Under the pieces are notes generated by a model, which made no database searches, had not been told where the DNA came from, and saw nothing but the letters and a program-made list of their open reading frames with translations. This document shows positions 1-5,259 of a stretch of 5,259 nt of DNA, piece after piece. The translations under genes were made by a program, and so were the position numbers. Position 1 is the first letter of the stretch; each line of letters begins with the position of its first letter. Origin of the DNA: an uncultured Shinella sp. (GTDB lineage: Bacteria > Pseudomonadota > Alphaproteobacteria > Rhizobiales > Rhizobiaceae); assembly GCA_946481465.1 (NCBI GenBank), contig CAMLOC010000306.1, positions 1 to 5,259 on the forward strand, written 5' to 3'.

Positions 1-489
1 GAGTTCCGCAAGCGCGGCGTCAAGATCATCGGAATTTCGGTCGATCCGGTCGACAGCCACACCAAGTGGAAGGCCGACATCCGCACCGCCACGGGCTTCG
101 ACGTCGACTATCCGCTGATCGGCGACAAGGACCTGAAGGTCGCCAAGCTCTACGACATGCTGCCGGCCGCCGCCGGCGACACCTCGGAAGGCCGCACACC
201 CGCCGACAACGCCACCGTGCGCTCCGTCTTCGTCATCGGTCCGGACAAGAAGATCAAGCTGATCCTCACCTACCCGATGACGACGGGCCGCAATTTCGCG
301 GAAATCCTGCGCGCAATCGATTCGATCCAGCTGACCAGCAAGCACCAGGTGGCGACGCCCGCCAACTGGCAGCAGGGCGACGACGTCATCATCACCGCCG
401 CCGTTTCCAACGAGGACGCCATCACCCGCTTCGGCGCCTTCGACACCGTCCTGCCCTACCTGCGCAAGACGAAGCAGCCGGCCGCCTGA
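1..489 (+). CDS. 1-Cys peroxiredoxin (Prx6/AhpC-TSA family), 5'-truncated by the window edge
   Basis: This is the C-terminal 162 residues of a thioredoxin-fold peroxidase that reduces hydrogen peroxide and organic hydroperoxides, probably in the cytosol. The frame is open from base 1 and ends in TGA at 487-489. Visible blocks match the Prx6 branch from memory: ISVDPVDSHTKW (residues 12-23), TVRSVFVIGPDKKIKL (72-87) with the conserved active-site Arg at 74, YPMTTGRNFAEILR (91-104), and VATPANWQQGD (117-127). The tail after about residue 128 is the small C-terminal domain that separates Prx6-type enzymes from shorter AhpC proteins. Compared with the roughly 220-residue family, about 60 N-terminal residues are missing, including the peroxidatic Cys. 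No Cys occurs in the visible part, so there is no resolving Cys here, as expected for a 1-Cys enzyme. The promoter and start lie outside the window. The family call is strong; the physiological reductant is unknown. Confidence 0.93.
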   Translation, partial: EFRKRGVKIIGISVDPVDSHTKWKADIRTATGFDVDYPLIGDKDLKVAKLYDMLPAAAGDTSEGRTPADNATVRSVFVIGPDKKIKLILTYPMTTGRNFAEILRAIDSIQLTSKHQVATPANWQQGDDVIITAAVSNEDAITRFGAFDTVLPYLRKTKQPAA

Positions 490-554
490 TCCGGCATTTC
501 GCCTCCGCCCTCCAGGGCGACGGAAGCGCATGTGAAATGGGGCGTTGCCTCTTG

Positions 555-601
555 CCCCTTCTCCCCGGCGGGGAGAAGGTCGCGGCAGCGGGATGAGGGG
601 G
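555..601 (+). repeat. RIME-like palindromic repeat, copy A
   Basis: A perfect 10-bp stem (CCTTCTCCCC at 557-566, GGGGAGAAGG at 570-579) with a 3-base loop is followed by the 11-base spacer TCGCGGCAGCG (580-590) and the tail GGATGAGGGGG (591-601). The same hairpin-spacer-tail plan occurs in three other places in this window. It resembles the RIME intergenic repeats of Rhizobiaceae; that name rests on memory of the family, not a search. It lies 65 bases after the peroxiredoxin stop. No T-run follows the stem, so it is not a textbook intrinsic terminator, although a transcript would fold strongly here. Confidence 0.82.
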
Positions 602-628
602 TGCCGCAGGCGAACGGCCGCACGCTTG

Positions 629-676
629 CCCCCTCATCCGACCCTTCGGGCCACCTTCTCCCCGAGGGGAGAAGGG
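629..676 (-). repeat. RIME-like palindromic repeat, copy B (inverted relative to A)
   Basis: Read on the plus strand this is the tail CCCCCTCATCC (629-639), a 14-base spacer containing CCCTTCGGG (642-650), then a perfect 10-bp stem (654-663 with 666-675) around a 2-base loop. Its tail is the exact reverse complement of copy A's tail (591-601), so A and B form an inverted pair with tails inside and hairpins outside. The spacer differs from that of A, indicating a different subtype rather than a simple local duplication. It ends 33 bases before the stop codon of the convergent oxidoreductase gene. Confidence 0.82.
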
Positions 677-709
677 AAATGCCGCAAAGCAGAGGTCAAT
701 GCCTTTGCC

Positions 710-1696
710 TCAGACCGGCTCCCAGCCGTCCTTTTCGCTGGCGCGGTAGATGGCGTCGATGAGCCTCTGGTTGAGGCGGGAATTTTCCAGCGACACGACC
801 TCCTCGTCCCCCCCGAGCGCCGCCCGGGTGAAGGCCTCGGCCTCGCGCCTGTACTGGCGGGCGTCCTGGAAGCGGAAGAGCTGGCTTTCGCTGTGGTTCT
901 GGTTGGTAAGCTCGATCTCCTCCGCCCCGTAGCGATCGGCATTGAAGGGCGATTTCACCTCGATGAAGCCCTTGTCGCCGTGGAACACCATGACCTGGCG
1001 CTGGGCGAGCTGGGTGGAGACGTAGAACGAAAGCTCGAAATCGCCGAAATCGGCGCGCACGCTCGAATAGATGTCGGTGCCGAAATCCGGGTCGCGATCG
1101 GTGCTCGCCTGCACGCGGACCGGCTCCTTGCCGGTGGAAAAGCGTGTGGTGATGGTCGGGTAGACGCCGATATCCGGCAGGCCGCCGCCGCCGAGCGCCG
1201 GCACGTTGCGCATGTTGCCGGGATCGCGGTTGAAATAGGTGAAGGCGCCCTGCACATGGCGCAGCCGGCCGATCGCCCCTTCGGCGAGCAGCGCGCGGAC
1301 CTTGCGCCAGACGGGGCTGTAGGTGACCATGAAGGCTTCCGAGATCAGCACCTTGTTGCGGTCGCGCGCGGCGATCAGCGCGTCGATCTCCTCGGCCTTG
1401 AGCGCGATCGGCTTTTCGCACAGCACATGCTTTCCCGCATCCGCCGCCTTGATCGACCATTCCACATGCTGGGACGTCGGCAGCGGGATGTAGACGGCGT
1501 CGATCGTGTCCGAGGCCAGCATCTCCTCGTAGGAGCCGAAGGCATGCGGCACCGAGAAGCGGTCGGCCATGGCGCGGGCCTTGGCGAGGTCGCGGCTGGC
1601 AATGGCGGTGATGACGCAGTTCTCGGCGTCCTGGATGGCCGGCACGACGAGTTCGCGGCCGATCTTGGCCGTCGACAGGATTCCGAAACGCAGCAT
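710..1696 (-). CDS. Gfo/Idh/MocA-family NAD(P)-dependent oxidoreductase
   Basis: A complete 328-residue cytosolic dehydrogenase of the glucose-fructose oxidoreductase/inositol dehydrogenase/MocA family, which oxidises or reduces sugars, inositols and related polyols with a bound nicotinamide cofactor. An N-terminal Rossmann fold starts with [12 protein letters not shown] (residues 4-15), a variant of the glycine-rich loop seen in the xylose dehydrogenase/dihydrodiol dehydrogenase-like subgroup. AIASRD (31-36) ends the second strand. The family signature CEKPIALK (93-100) carries the catalytic-region Lys95. The C-terminal substrate domain contains [12 protein letters not shown] (169-180), where Tyr179 matches the usual catalytic Tyr position. 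The start at 1696 is chosen because AAGGAGAG lies just upstream and the protein then begins directly with the Rossmann strand; the frame stays open for another 100 codons upstream, but that stretch runs into the divergent gene and looks non-coding. Length is normal for the family. The substrate cannot be assigned from sequence. Confidence 0.92.
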   Translation of the reverse strand: MLRFGILSTAKIGRELVVPAIQDAENCVITAIASRDLAKARAMADRFSVPHAFGSYEEMLASDTIDAVYIPLPTSQHVEWSIKAADAGKHVLCEKPIALKAEEIDALIAARDRNKVLISEAFMVTYSPVWRKVRALLAEGAIGRLRHVQGAFTYFNRDPGNMRNVPALGGGGLPDIGVYPTITTRFSTGKEPVRVQASTDRDPDFGTDIYSSVRADFGDFELSFYVSTQLAQRQVMVFHGDKGFIEVKSPFNADRYGAEEIELTNQNHSESQLFRFQDARQYRREAEAFTRAALGGDEEVVSLENSRLNQRLIDAIYRASEKDGWEPV

Positions 1697-1700
1697 GTGA

Positions 1701-1709
1701 TCTCTCCTT
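1701..1709 (-). promoter_or_regulatory. Ribosome binding site deciding the oxidoreductase start
   Basis: On the minus strand AAGGAGAGA sits immediately before the ATG at 1696, with the AAGGAG core (1704-1709) spaced 7 bases from the start. This strong Shine-Dalgarno match selects the 328-residue start over the longer open frame that reaches to 1996. Confidence 0.85.
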
Positions 1710-1721
1710 GATTGCGACAGG

Positions 1722-1750
1722 AGACTAATCGCGAGGTACGTTCCTCGCAA
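1722..1750 (-). promoter_or_regulatory. Candidate sigma70-type promoter for the Gfo/Idh/MocA gene
   Basis: On the minus strand TTGCGA (1745-1750) and TAGTCT (1722-1727) are separated by exactly 17 bases and lie 25-54 bases upstream of the ATG. The -35 box matches 4 of 6 consensus positions and the -10 box 3 of 6, so the call depends on spacing and position as much as on the boxes. It is tentative. Confidence 0.35.
1731..1748. promoter_or_regulatory. 18-base near-perfect palindrome, candidate operator
   Basis: GCGAGG-T-ACGT-T-CCTCGC is symmetric at 16 of 18 positions; only the T/T pair at 1737 and 1742 breaks the symmetry. It lies in the divergent intergenic region and covers most of the spacer, and part of the -35 box, of the tentative minus-strand promoter. 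That is where a dimeric repressor would block transcription. No regulator gene is present in the window to pair with it. A chance palindrome in GC-rich DNA, or an RNA hairpin in a leader, remains possible. Confidence 0.4.
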
Positions 1751-1788
1751 GCGCGGCGGCGGGCAAAAAGTCGGGTCCATGACGTGCA

Positions 1789-1823
1789 AAGGCCTTGGCC
1801 GCACCCTATGTTGGGAAGGCCTT
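1789..1823. repeat. Two copies of the palindrome AAGGCCTT upstream of the aldo/keto reductase gene
   Basis: AAGGCCTT occurs at 1789-1796 and again at 1816-1823, a start-to-start distance of 27 bases. Between them lies CTATGTT, whose TATGTT (1807-1812) matches 4 of 6 positions of a -10 box, but no convincing -35 box precedes it. The pair could be regulatory half-sites for the rightward gene. The motif is short, so coincidence is a serious alternative. Confidence 0.25.
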
Positions 1824-1840
1824 TTCATGACGAACCCTTT

Positions 1841-1844
1841 GGAG
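1841..1844 (+). promoter_or_regulatory. Ribosome binding site deciding the aldo/keto reductase start
   Basis: GGAG lies 6 bases before the ATG at 1851. In-frame upstream ATGs at 1779 and 1827 exist but have poorer Shine-Dalgarno context and would add residues unlike the family's N-terminus. Confidence 0.7.
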
Positions 1845-1850
1845 AACCCC

Positions 1851-2801
1851 ATGCAGTTTCGCACCCTCGGCAAGACCGGCCTGTCGATCGCCCCTCTCGT
1901 CTTCGGCGGCAATGTCTTCGGCTGGACGGCCGACGAGAAGACCTCCTTCGACCTGCTCGACGCCTTTGCCGGCGCGGGCTTCAACGCCATCGACACGGCC
2001 GACGTCTATTCCCGCTGGGCGCCGGGCAACCAGGGCGGAGAATCCGAGGCGATCATCGGCAAGTGGCTGAAGCGTTCCGGCATCGCCCGCGACAGGGTGG
2101 TCATCATCACCAAGGTCGGCTCCGACATGGGCCAGGGCCGCAGGGACCTGCGCAAGGCATGGATCGTCGAGGCGGTCGAGGCCTCGCTGAAGCGCCTCCA
2201 GACCGACCATATCGACCTCTACCTCTCGCACTGGCCCGATCCCCAGACGCCCTACGAGGAGACGCTGGAAGCCCATGCCAGCCTCGTGAAGGCCGGCAAG
2301 GTGCGTGCCTTCGGCGCGTCGAACCTCGATGCCGCCCAGCTCCAGGCCGCTTTCGAGGCAGCCGACAAGGCCGGCCTGCCGCGCTACGCCGCGCTCCAGC
2401 CGGAATACAACCTCTACGACCGGTCCGGTTTCGAGGGCGCTCTGGCCGATCTCTGCCGGAAGGAGGATATCGGCGTCATCACCTATTACAGCCTCGCCTC
2501 CGGCTTCCTCACCGGCAAGTACCGCACCAAGGCGGATACGGAAGGCAGGACCCGCGGTGAGGGCGTCGCGCACTATCTCGACGAGCGGGGCCTGCGCATC
2601 CTCGCCGCCCTCGATAAGGTGGCGGCGGAAACCCGCGCGAGCCCCGCCGAGATCGCGCTCGCCTGGCTGATGGCCAAGCCGGCCGTCACCGCACCGATCG
2701 CCAGCGCCACCAGCCTCGGCCAGCTCGCAAGCCTGATGAAGGCGGCCACCCTGACGCTGAGTGCCGGGCAGATGGCCGCGCTCGATGCGGCCGGGGCGTA
2801 A
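1851..2801 (+). CDS. Aldo/keto reductase
   Basis: A complete 316-residue cytosolic aldo/keto reductase, a (beta/alpha)8-barrel enzyme that reduces aldehydes or ketones (or oxidises alcohols) with NAD(P)H. The full catalytic tetrad is visible: Asp48 and Tyr53 in DTADVYS (48-54), Lys88 in IITKVG (85-90) and His127 in YLSHWPD (124-130). The N-terminus [20 protein letters not shown] is the standard family opening, and [10 protein letters not shown] (149-158), QPEYNLYDR (183-191) and [13 protein letters not shown] (212-224) are usual barrel and cofactor-side motifs. The start at 1851 fits both the GGAG site and the family N-terminus; starting at 1827 or 1779 would add 8 or 24 residues. The gene is divergent from the Gfo/Idh/MocA oxidoreductase gene, so the two may act on related carbonyl or sugar compounds. 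Specificity cannot be read from sequence. Codon use matches the neighbours. Confidence 0.94.
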   Translation: MQFRTLGKTGLSIAPLVFGGNVFGWTADEKTSFDLLDAFAGAGFNAIDTADVYSRWAPGNQGGESEAIIGKWLKRSGIARDRVVIITKVGSDMGQGRRDLRKAWIVEAVEASLKRLQTDHIDLYLSHWPDPQTPYEETLEAHASLVKAGKVRAFGASNLDAAQLQAAFEAADKAGLPRYAALQPEYNLYDRSGFEGALADLCRKEDIGVITYYSLASGFLTGKYRTKADTEGRTRGEGVAHYLDERGLRILAALDKVAAETRASPAEIALAWLMAKPAVTAPIASATSLGQLASLMKAATLTLSAGQMAALDAAGA

Positions 2802-2814
2802 GCCGGCGCAGCAG

Positions 2815-2863
2815 CCCCTCATCCCGCTGCCGCGACCTTCTCCCCGCAAGCGGGGAGAAGGGG
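2815..2863 (-). repeat. RIME-like palindromic repeat, copy C
   Basis: On the plus strand: tail CCCCTCATCC (2815-2824), spacer CGCTGCCGCGA (2825-2835), then a perfect stem of CCTTCTCCCCGC (2836-2847) with GCGGGGAGAAGG (2850-2861). The central bases would open as a small loop. The spacer is the exact reverse complement of copy A's spacer, so A and C are the same subtype in opposite orientation, differing mainly at the hairpin loop. It begins 13 bases after the aldo/keto reductase stop and could fold in the 3' end of that transcript, although no T-run follows. Confidence 0.83.
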
Positions 2864-2924
2864 CTGGGGGCACGGCTTTCCAATCAGCATGACGGTATTT
2901 GCCTGGGGAAACCCGCAAGGCATT

Positions 2925-2973
2925 CCCCTTCTCCCCGCTTGCGGGGAGAAGGTGCCGGCAGGCGGATGAGGGG
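2925..2973 (+). repeat. RIME-like palindromic repeat, copy D (inverted relative to C)
   Basis: A perfect stem of CCTTCTCCCCGC (2927-2938) with GCGGGGAGAAGG (2941-2952) is followed by the spacer TGCCGGCAGGC (2953-2963) and the tail GGATGAGGGG (2964-2973). The tail is the exact reverse complement of copy C's tail, so C and D form an inverted pair with hairpins inside and tails outside, the opposite of the A/B arrangement. The spacer is a third subtype. The element ends 28 bases before the glycerate kinase stop codon. The 61 bases between C and D show nothing recognisable. Confidence 0.83.
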
Positions 2974-3001
2974 CGGCCCCGGTATATTTAGCCGGCTTCC
3001 A

Positions 3002-4270
3002 TTACTGGATGAGGATGGCCCGGAAATCGTTGACATTGGTGCCGGTGGGGCCGGGCACGAAGAGGTCGCCGAGCGCGTCGAAGACGGTCCAGCTGTCGTT
3101 GCGGGCGAGGAACTCGGCGGCATCCTTGCCCTTGTCGGCGAGGCGCGCGACGGTGGCCCCGTCGGCGAAGGCGCCGGCATTGTCCTCCGAACCGTCGATG
3201 CCGTCCGTATCGGCGGCCAGCGCAAAGAGGCCCGGCAGCCCATCGGTGCCGCAGGCGAAGGACAGGAGGAACTCGCCGTTGCGGCCGCCCTTGCCCTTGC
3301 CCCTGATGGTCACGGTCGTCTCGCCGCCCGACAGCACGACGACGGGCTTTCGGAACGGCCGGTCGCGGCGCACCACCTCGGCGGCGATCGCCGCATGCAC
3401 GCGGCCCACCTCGGCCGCCTCGCCCTCGATGGCGTCGGAAAGGATGACGGCCTCGACGCCCGCCTTGCGCGCCGCTTCGGCGGCAGCCTCCAGCGACACG
3501 GCAGCGGAAGCGACGAGCTTCACCTCGTTGCGCGCGAAGGCCGCATTGGACGGCAGCGGCGGCTCGTCCTTGCCCTCGCGGATATGGCGCATCACGGCTT
3601 CGGGCAGGTCGAGGCGGTAGCGCTCGATGAGGCGCAGCGCATCCGCACGGGTGGTCTCGTCCGCAATGGTCGGGCCGGAGGCGACGAGGGCGGGATTGTC
3701 GCCGGGAATATCGGAAACGACGAGCGAGACGACGCGGGCCGGATAGGCCAGCGCGGCAAGCCGCCCGCCCTTGATGCGCGAGACCTGCTTGCGCACGGCG
3801 TTCATGGCGCTGATCGGCGCGCCGGAGGCGAGCAGCGCCTTGTTGACCGCGATCTCGTCGGCAAGCGTCAGGTCGCCGGCCGGTGCCGGCAGCAGGGCCG
3901 AGCCGCCGCCGCAGACGAGCGCGACGACGAGGTCGTCTTCCGTCAGGCCCCTGACGGCGGCCATCAGCCGGCCGGAGGCGAGAAGCCCGCTGTCGTCCGG
4001 CACCGGATGGGCGGCCTCGAGGATCTCGATGCGCTCGCAGGCGACGGCATAGCCGTAGCGCGTGACGACGACGCCGGTGAGCGGACCGTCCCAGAGGCGT
4101 TCGAAGGCGCGCGCCATCTGCGCCGCACCCTTGCCGGCGCCGATCACCACCGTGCGGCCCTTCGGCTTTTCCGGCAGGTTGGCGGCCAGCACCTTGTCCG
4201 GATCCGCGGCGGCGACCGCGACGGAGAAGAGATTTTCGAGAAAGGCGCGCGGATCGGCGATGGGCGGCAT
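3002..4270 (-). CDS. ttuD: Glycerate 2-kinase, TtuD/GckA type (DUF4147-MOFRL); often annotated hydroxypyruvate reductase
   Basis: A complete 422-residue cytosolic enzyme expected to phosphorylate D-glycerate with ATP to 2-phosphoglycerate, feeding glyoxylate- or tartrate-derived carbon into glycolysis. The N-terminal DUF4147 domain shows VVIGAGKGAAQMA (residues 41-53, with conserved Lys47), EAAHPVPDD (85-93), the glycine-rich CGGGSALLPAP (120-130), NAVRKQVSRIKGGRLA (157-172) and VVSDIPGDNPALVASGPT (184-201). The C-terminal MOFRL domain shows LSGGETTV (313-320), GKGKGGRNGEF (324-334, with conserved Arg330), DTDGIDGSEDNAGAF (354-368) and the closing PTGTNVNDFRAI (408-419). Length is typical. 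The start at 4270 follows GGAGG at 5 bases. Many databases call this family hydroxypyruvate reductase after the tartrate-utilisation gene ttuD; the domain content fits a kinase better. The gene lies downstream of glxR on the same strand, whose product makes its substrate. Confidence 0.92.
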   Translation of the reverse strand: MPPIADPRAFLENLFSVAVAAADPDKVLAANLPEKPKGRTVVIGAGKGAAQMARAFERLWDGPLTGVVVTRYGYAVACERIEILEAAHPVPDDSGLLASGRLMAAVRGLTEDDLVVALVCGGGSALLPAPAGDLTLADEIAVNKALLASGAPISAMNAVRKQVSRIKGGRLAALAYPARVVSLVVSDIPGDNPALVASGPTIADETTRADALRLIERYRLDLPEAVMRHIREGKDEPPLPSNAAFARNEVKLVASAAVSLEAAAEAARKAGVEAVILSDAIEGEAAEVGRVHAAIAAEVVRRDRPFRKPVVVLSGGETTVTIRGKGKGGRNGEFLLSFACGTDGLPGLFALAADTDGIDGSEDNAGAFADGATVARLADKGKDAAEFLARNDSWTVFDALGDLFVPGPTGTNVNDFRAILIQ

Positions 4271-4275
4271 GGGTT

Positions 4276-4280
4276 CCTCC
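4276..4280 (-). promoter_or_regulatory. Ribosome binding site of ttuD
   Basis: On the minus strand GGAGG stands 5 bases before the ATG at 4270, a near-ideal Shine-Dalgarno that fixes this start. A strong site of its own suits a gene separated from glxR by 237 bases. Confidence 0.85.
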
Positions 4281-4469
4281 GGGTCATGCTGCCGCCGTCC
4301 TCCTGAAACAGCGGGATTCCGGCAGCGGATTCGAAATTCTGCGGCGGCCGTCGCCTCGCGGCGTTCGGGCGGGGCAATTAAGCACAGCCCCTCACCCGCC
4401 CGCCAGCACCTCCCGATGAAAAAGAGCCGCGACAGGGGGTGGGGGCTGCGCCTCCTCCTCCAGAAAGGG
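4281..4469. other. Non-coding remainder of the glxR-ttuD gap, no recognisable gene
   Basis: I see no convincing coding frame here: open frames crossing it on the minus strand are out of register with glxR and ttuD and give arginine-, glycine- and proline-rich translations. The stretch contains short C- or G-rich runs (for example GGGGGTGGGGG around 4435-4445) and one small AT-rich patch with TTCGAA at about 4331-4336. I found no promoter pair with good spacing for ttuD, so its transcription could come from read-through from glxR or from a promoter I cannot recognise. Confidence 0.55.
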
Positions 4470-4502
4470 TGGCCGGGCGGGGCTCCCCTCCCCGCCCGGC
4501 CA
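4470..4502 (-). terminator. Strong GC-rich hairpin just after glxR, possible terminator or attenuating structure
   Basis: TGGCCGGGCGGGG (4470-4482) pairs perfectly over 13 bp with CCCCGCCCGGCCA (4490-4502) around a 7-base loop. In the leftward transcript it begins 5 bases after the glxR stop codon and is followed by CCCTTTCTG, which has only a three-T run. The position suits an intrinsic terminator or a 3'-end stabilising hairpin, but the weak T-run makes full termination uncertain. If it does terminate, ttuD must have its own promoter. Confidence 0.55.
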
Positions 4503-4507
4503 GGCCG

Positions 4508-5259
4508 TCATGCGACGGCGTGGTTCGCCATGCGCTCCAGCGCCTTGACGAGACCTGAGTGATCGAGCCCAGCCTCGCCATGGGCGGCGCACTGGTTGAA
4601 GAGCTCCTGCGTGGAGGCGGTGTTGGGCAGGGCGACGCCGAGTGCCTTGGCTCCTTGCAGCGCCAGGTTCAGGTCCTTCTGGTGCAGCGAGATGCGGAAA
4701 CCCGGGTCGAAGGTGCGCTTGACCATGCGCTCGCCATGCACTTCGAGGATGCGCGAGGAGGCAAAGCCGCCCATCAGCGCAGCGCGCACGCGCGCCGGAT
4801 CGGCACCGGCCTTGGAGGCGAAGACGAGCGCTTCGGATACCGCCTCGATGGTCAGGGCGACGATGATCTGGTTGGCGACCTTCGTCACCTGGCCGTCGCC
4901 GCAATCGCCGACGAGGGTGATGTTCTTGCCCATCAGCTGGAAGAGCGGCAGCGCCCGGTCGAAGCTCTCCTGCGAGCCGCCGGCCATGATGGAGAGCGAG
5001 GCGTTCCTGGCGCCGACCTCGCCGCCCGAGACCGGGCCATCGACATATTCGGCGCCGGTCGCGCGGATCTTCCTGGCGAATTCCTTGGTGGCGATCGGCG
5101 AGATCGAGCTCATGTCGATGACGAGCTTGCCGGCCGCAAGACCGTAGGAGACGCCGTTCTCGCCGAAGAGCACGTCTTCCACCTCGGGCGTATCGGGCAG
5201 CATGAGGATGATCGTGTCGACGGTCTCGGCGAGCGCCTTCGGGCTGTCGACGATCTTGA
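4508..5259 (-). CDS. glxR: 2-hydroxy-3-oxopropionate reductase (tartronate semialdehyde reductase), 5'-truncated by the window edge
   Basis: The C-terminal 249 residues of an NAD(P)H-dependent enzyme of the 3-hydroxyisobutyrate dehydrogenase family that reduces tartronate semialdehyde to D-glycerate. The frame stays open to the right edge beyond the internal Met at 5203; family length is about 295, so roughly 45 residues, including the Rossmann glycine loop, lie outside. Numbering from the first whole codon (5257): MLPDTPEVEDVLFGENG (19-35) is characteristic of the GarR/GlxR subgroup, DGPVSGGEVGA (73-83) is the substrate-binding loop, KVANQ (126-130) contains the catalytic Lys126 and the conserved Asn129, and HQKDLNLAL (192-200) includes the conserved Lys194. 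It ends in TGA at 4508-4510. The kinase for its product lies next downstream, supporting this role over 3-hydroxyisobutyrate dehydrogenase. Glyoxylate carboligase and hydroxypyruvate isomerase genes would be expected upstream, outside the window. Confidence 0.9.
   Translation of the reverse strand, partial: KIVDSPKALAETVDTIILMLPDTPEVEDVLFGENGVSYGLAAGKLVIDMSSISPIATKEFARKIRATGAEYVDGPVSGGEVGARNASLSIMAGGSQESFDRALPLFQLMGKNITLVGDCGDGQVTKVANQIIVALTIEAVSEALVFASKAGADPARVRAALMGGFASSRILEVHGERMVKRTFDPGFRISLHQKDLNLALQGAKALGVALPNTASTQELFNQCAAHGEAGLDHSGLVKALERMANHAVA

Noticed and set aside
507..518. GCCCTCCAGGGC hairpin shortly after the peroxiredoxin stop, considered as a terminator
   Set aside because: Only a 5-bp stem with a 2-base loop and no following T-run; too weak to call.
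66..596. A 176-codon open frame overlapping the peroxiredoxin gene
   Set aside because: Arginine- and histidine-rich shadow in another frame that runs into repeat copy A; the peroxiredoxin frame is clearly the coding one.
545..1711. A 388-codon open frame on the plus strand opposite the Gfo/Idh/MocA gene
   Set aside because: Its codons are exactly in register with those of the minus-strand gene, so it needs stops only where the sense gene uses TTA, CTA or TCA, which are rare in GC-rich genes. Its translation shows no recognisable motif, whereas the minus-strand product has all family signatures.
1806..2918. A 370-codon open frame on the minus strand opposite the aldo/keto reductase
   Set aside because: Same in-register antisense effect as above; it also runs through repeat copy C, and the plus-strand frame encodes the complete catalytic tetrad.
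555..2973. The four repeats considered as a CRISPR array or as insertion-sequence ends
   Set aside because: Copies are palindromic, occur in two separate inverted pairs around whole genes with no regular spacers, and no cas or transposase coding sequence is present.
2939..4306. A 455-codon open frame on the plus strand opposite ttuD, longer than the real gene
   Set aside because: In register with ttuD codons, begins inside repeat copy D, and translates to a motif-free protein rich in glycine, alanine and arginine. The ttuD frame has the full DUF4147 and MOFRL motifs.
4378..4581. Small minus-strand open frame bridging the end of glxR and the gap before ttuD, considered as a possible extra operon gene
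   Set aside because: It overlaps the glxR coding region out of frame and passes through the GC hairpin; the translation is low-complexity with no family resemblance.

Overview
The window looks like ordinary chromosomal DNA from a high-GC alphaproteobacterium, most likely one of the Rhizobiaceae (Rhizobium, Agrobacterium, Ensifer, Shinella or a relative). Three things support this. All five genes have strongly GC-biased third codon positions. A 2-hydroxy-3-oxopropionate reductase gene lies next to a TtuD-type glycerate kinase gene, an arrangement I associate with rhizobia. Four palindromic intergenic repeats resemble the RIME family (Rhizobium-specific intergenic mosaic elements). The genus cannot be fixed by reading alone.

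Layout, left to right. A 1-Cys (Prx6-type) peroxiredoxin gene, cut at its 5' end, runs rightward to 489. A non-coding stretch with an inverted pair of RIME-like hairpins (555-601 and 629-676) separates it from a leftward Gfo/Idh/MocA-family oxidoreductase gene (710-1696). That gene is divergent from a rightward aldo/keto reductase gene (1851-2801). The 154-base gap between them holds good Shine-Dalgarno sites, a tentative promoter and an 18-base near-palindrome that could be an operator. A second inverted RIME-like pair (2815-2863 and 2925-2973) separates the aldo/keto reductase from a leftward glycerate 2-kinase gene (ttuD, 3002-4270). After a 237-base gap containing a strong GC-rich hairpin, the 3' part of a leftward 2-hydroxy-3-oxopropionate reductase gene (glxR, from 4508) runs off the right edge.

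How the genes work together. GlxR reduces tartronate semialdehyde to D-glycerate, and the TtuD-type kinase phosphorylates glycerate to 2-phosphoglycerate. Together they form the lower half of the glyoxylate (glycerate) route into central metabolism. The glyoxylate carboligase and hydroxypyruvate isomerase genes would be expected beyond the right edge, upstream of glxR. The divergent Gfo/Idh/MocA and aldo/keto reductase genes both encode NAD(P)-dependent oxidoreductases of sugar or carbonyl substrates and may share control, but their substrates cannot be read from sequence. The peroxiredoxin is a separate antioxidant gene.

I saw no RNA gene, insertion sequence, CRISPR array, phage gene or clearly foreign segment, and no evidence of an undescribed multigene system. 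The most interesting signals are non-coding: the paired repeats filling both convergent gaps in opposite arrangements, the palindrome in the divergent gap, and the hairpin between glxR and ttuD.
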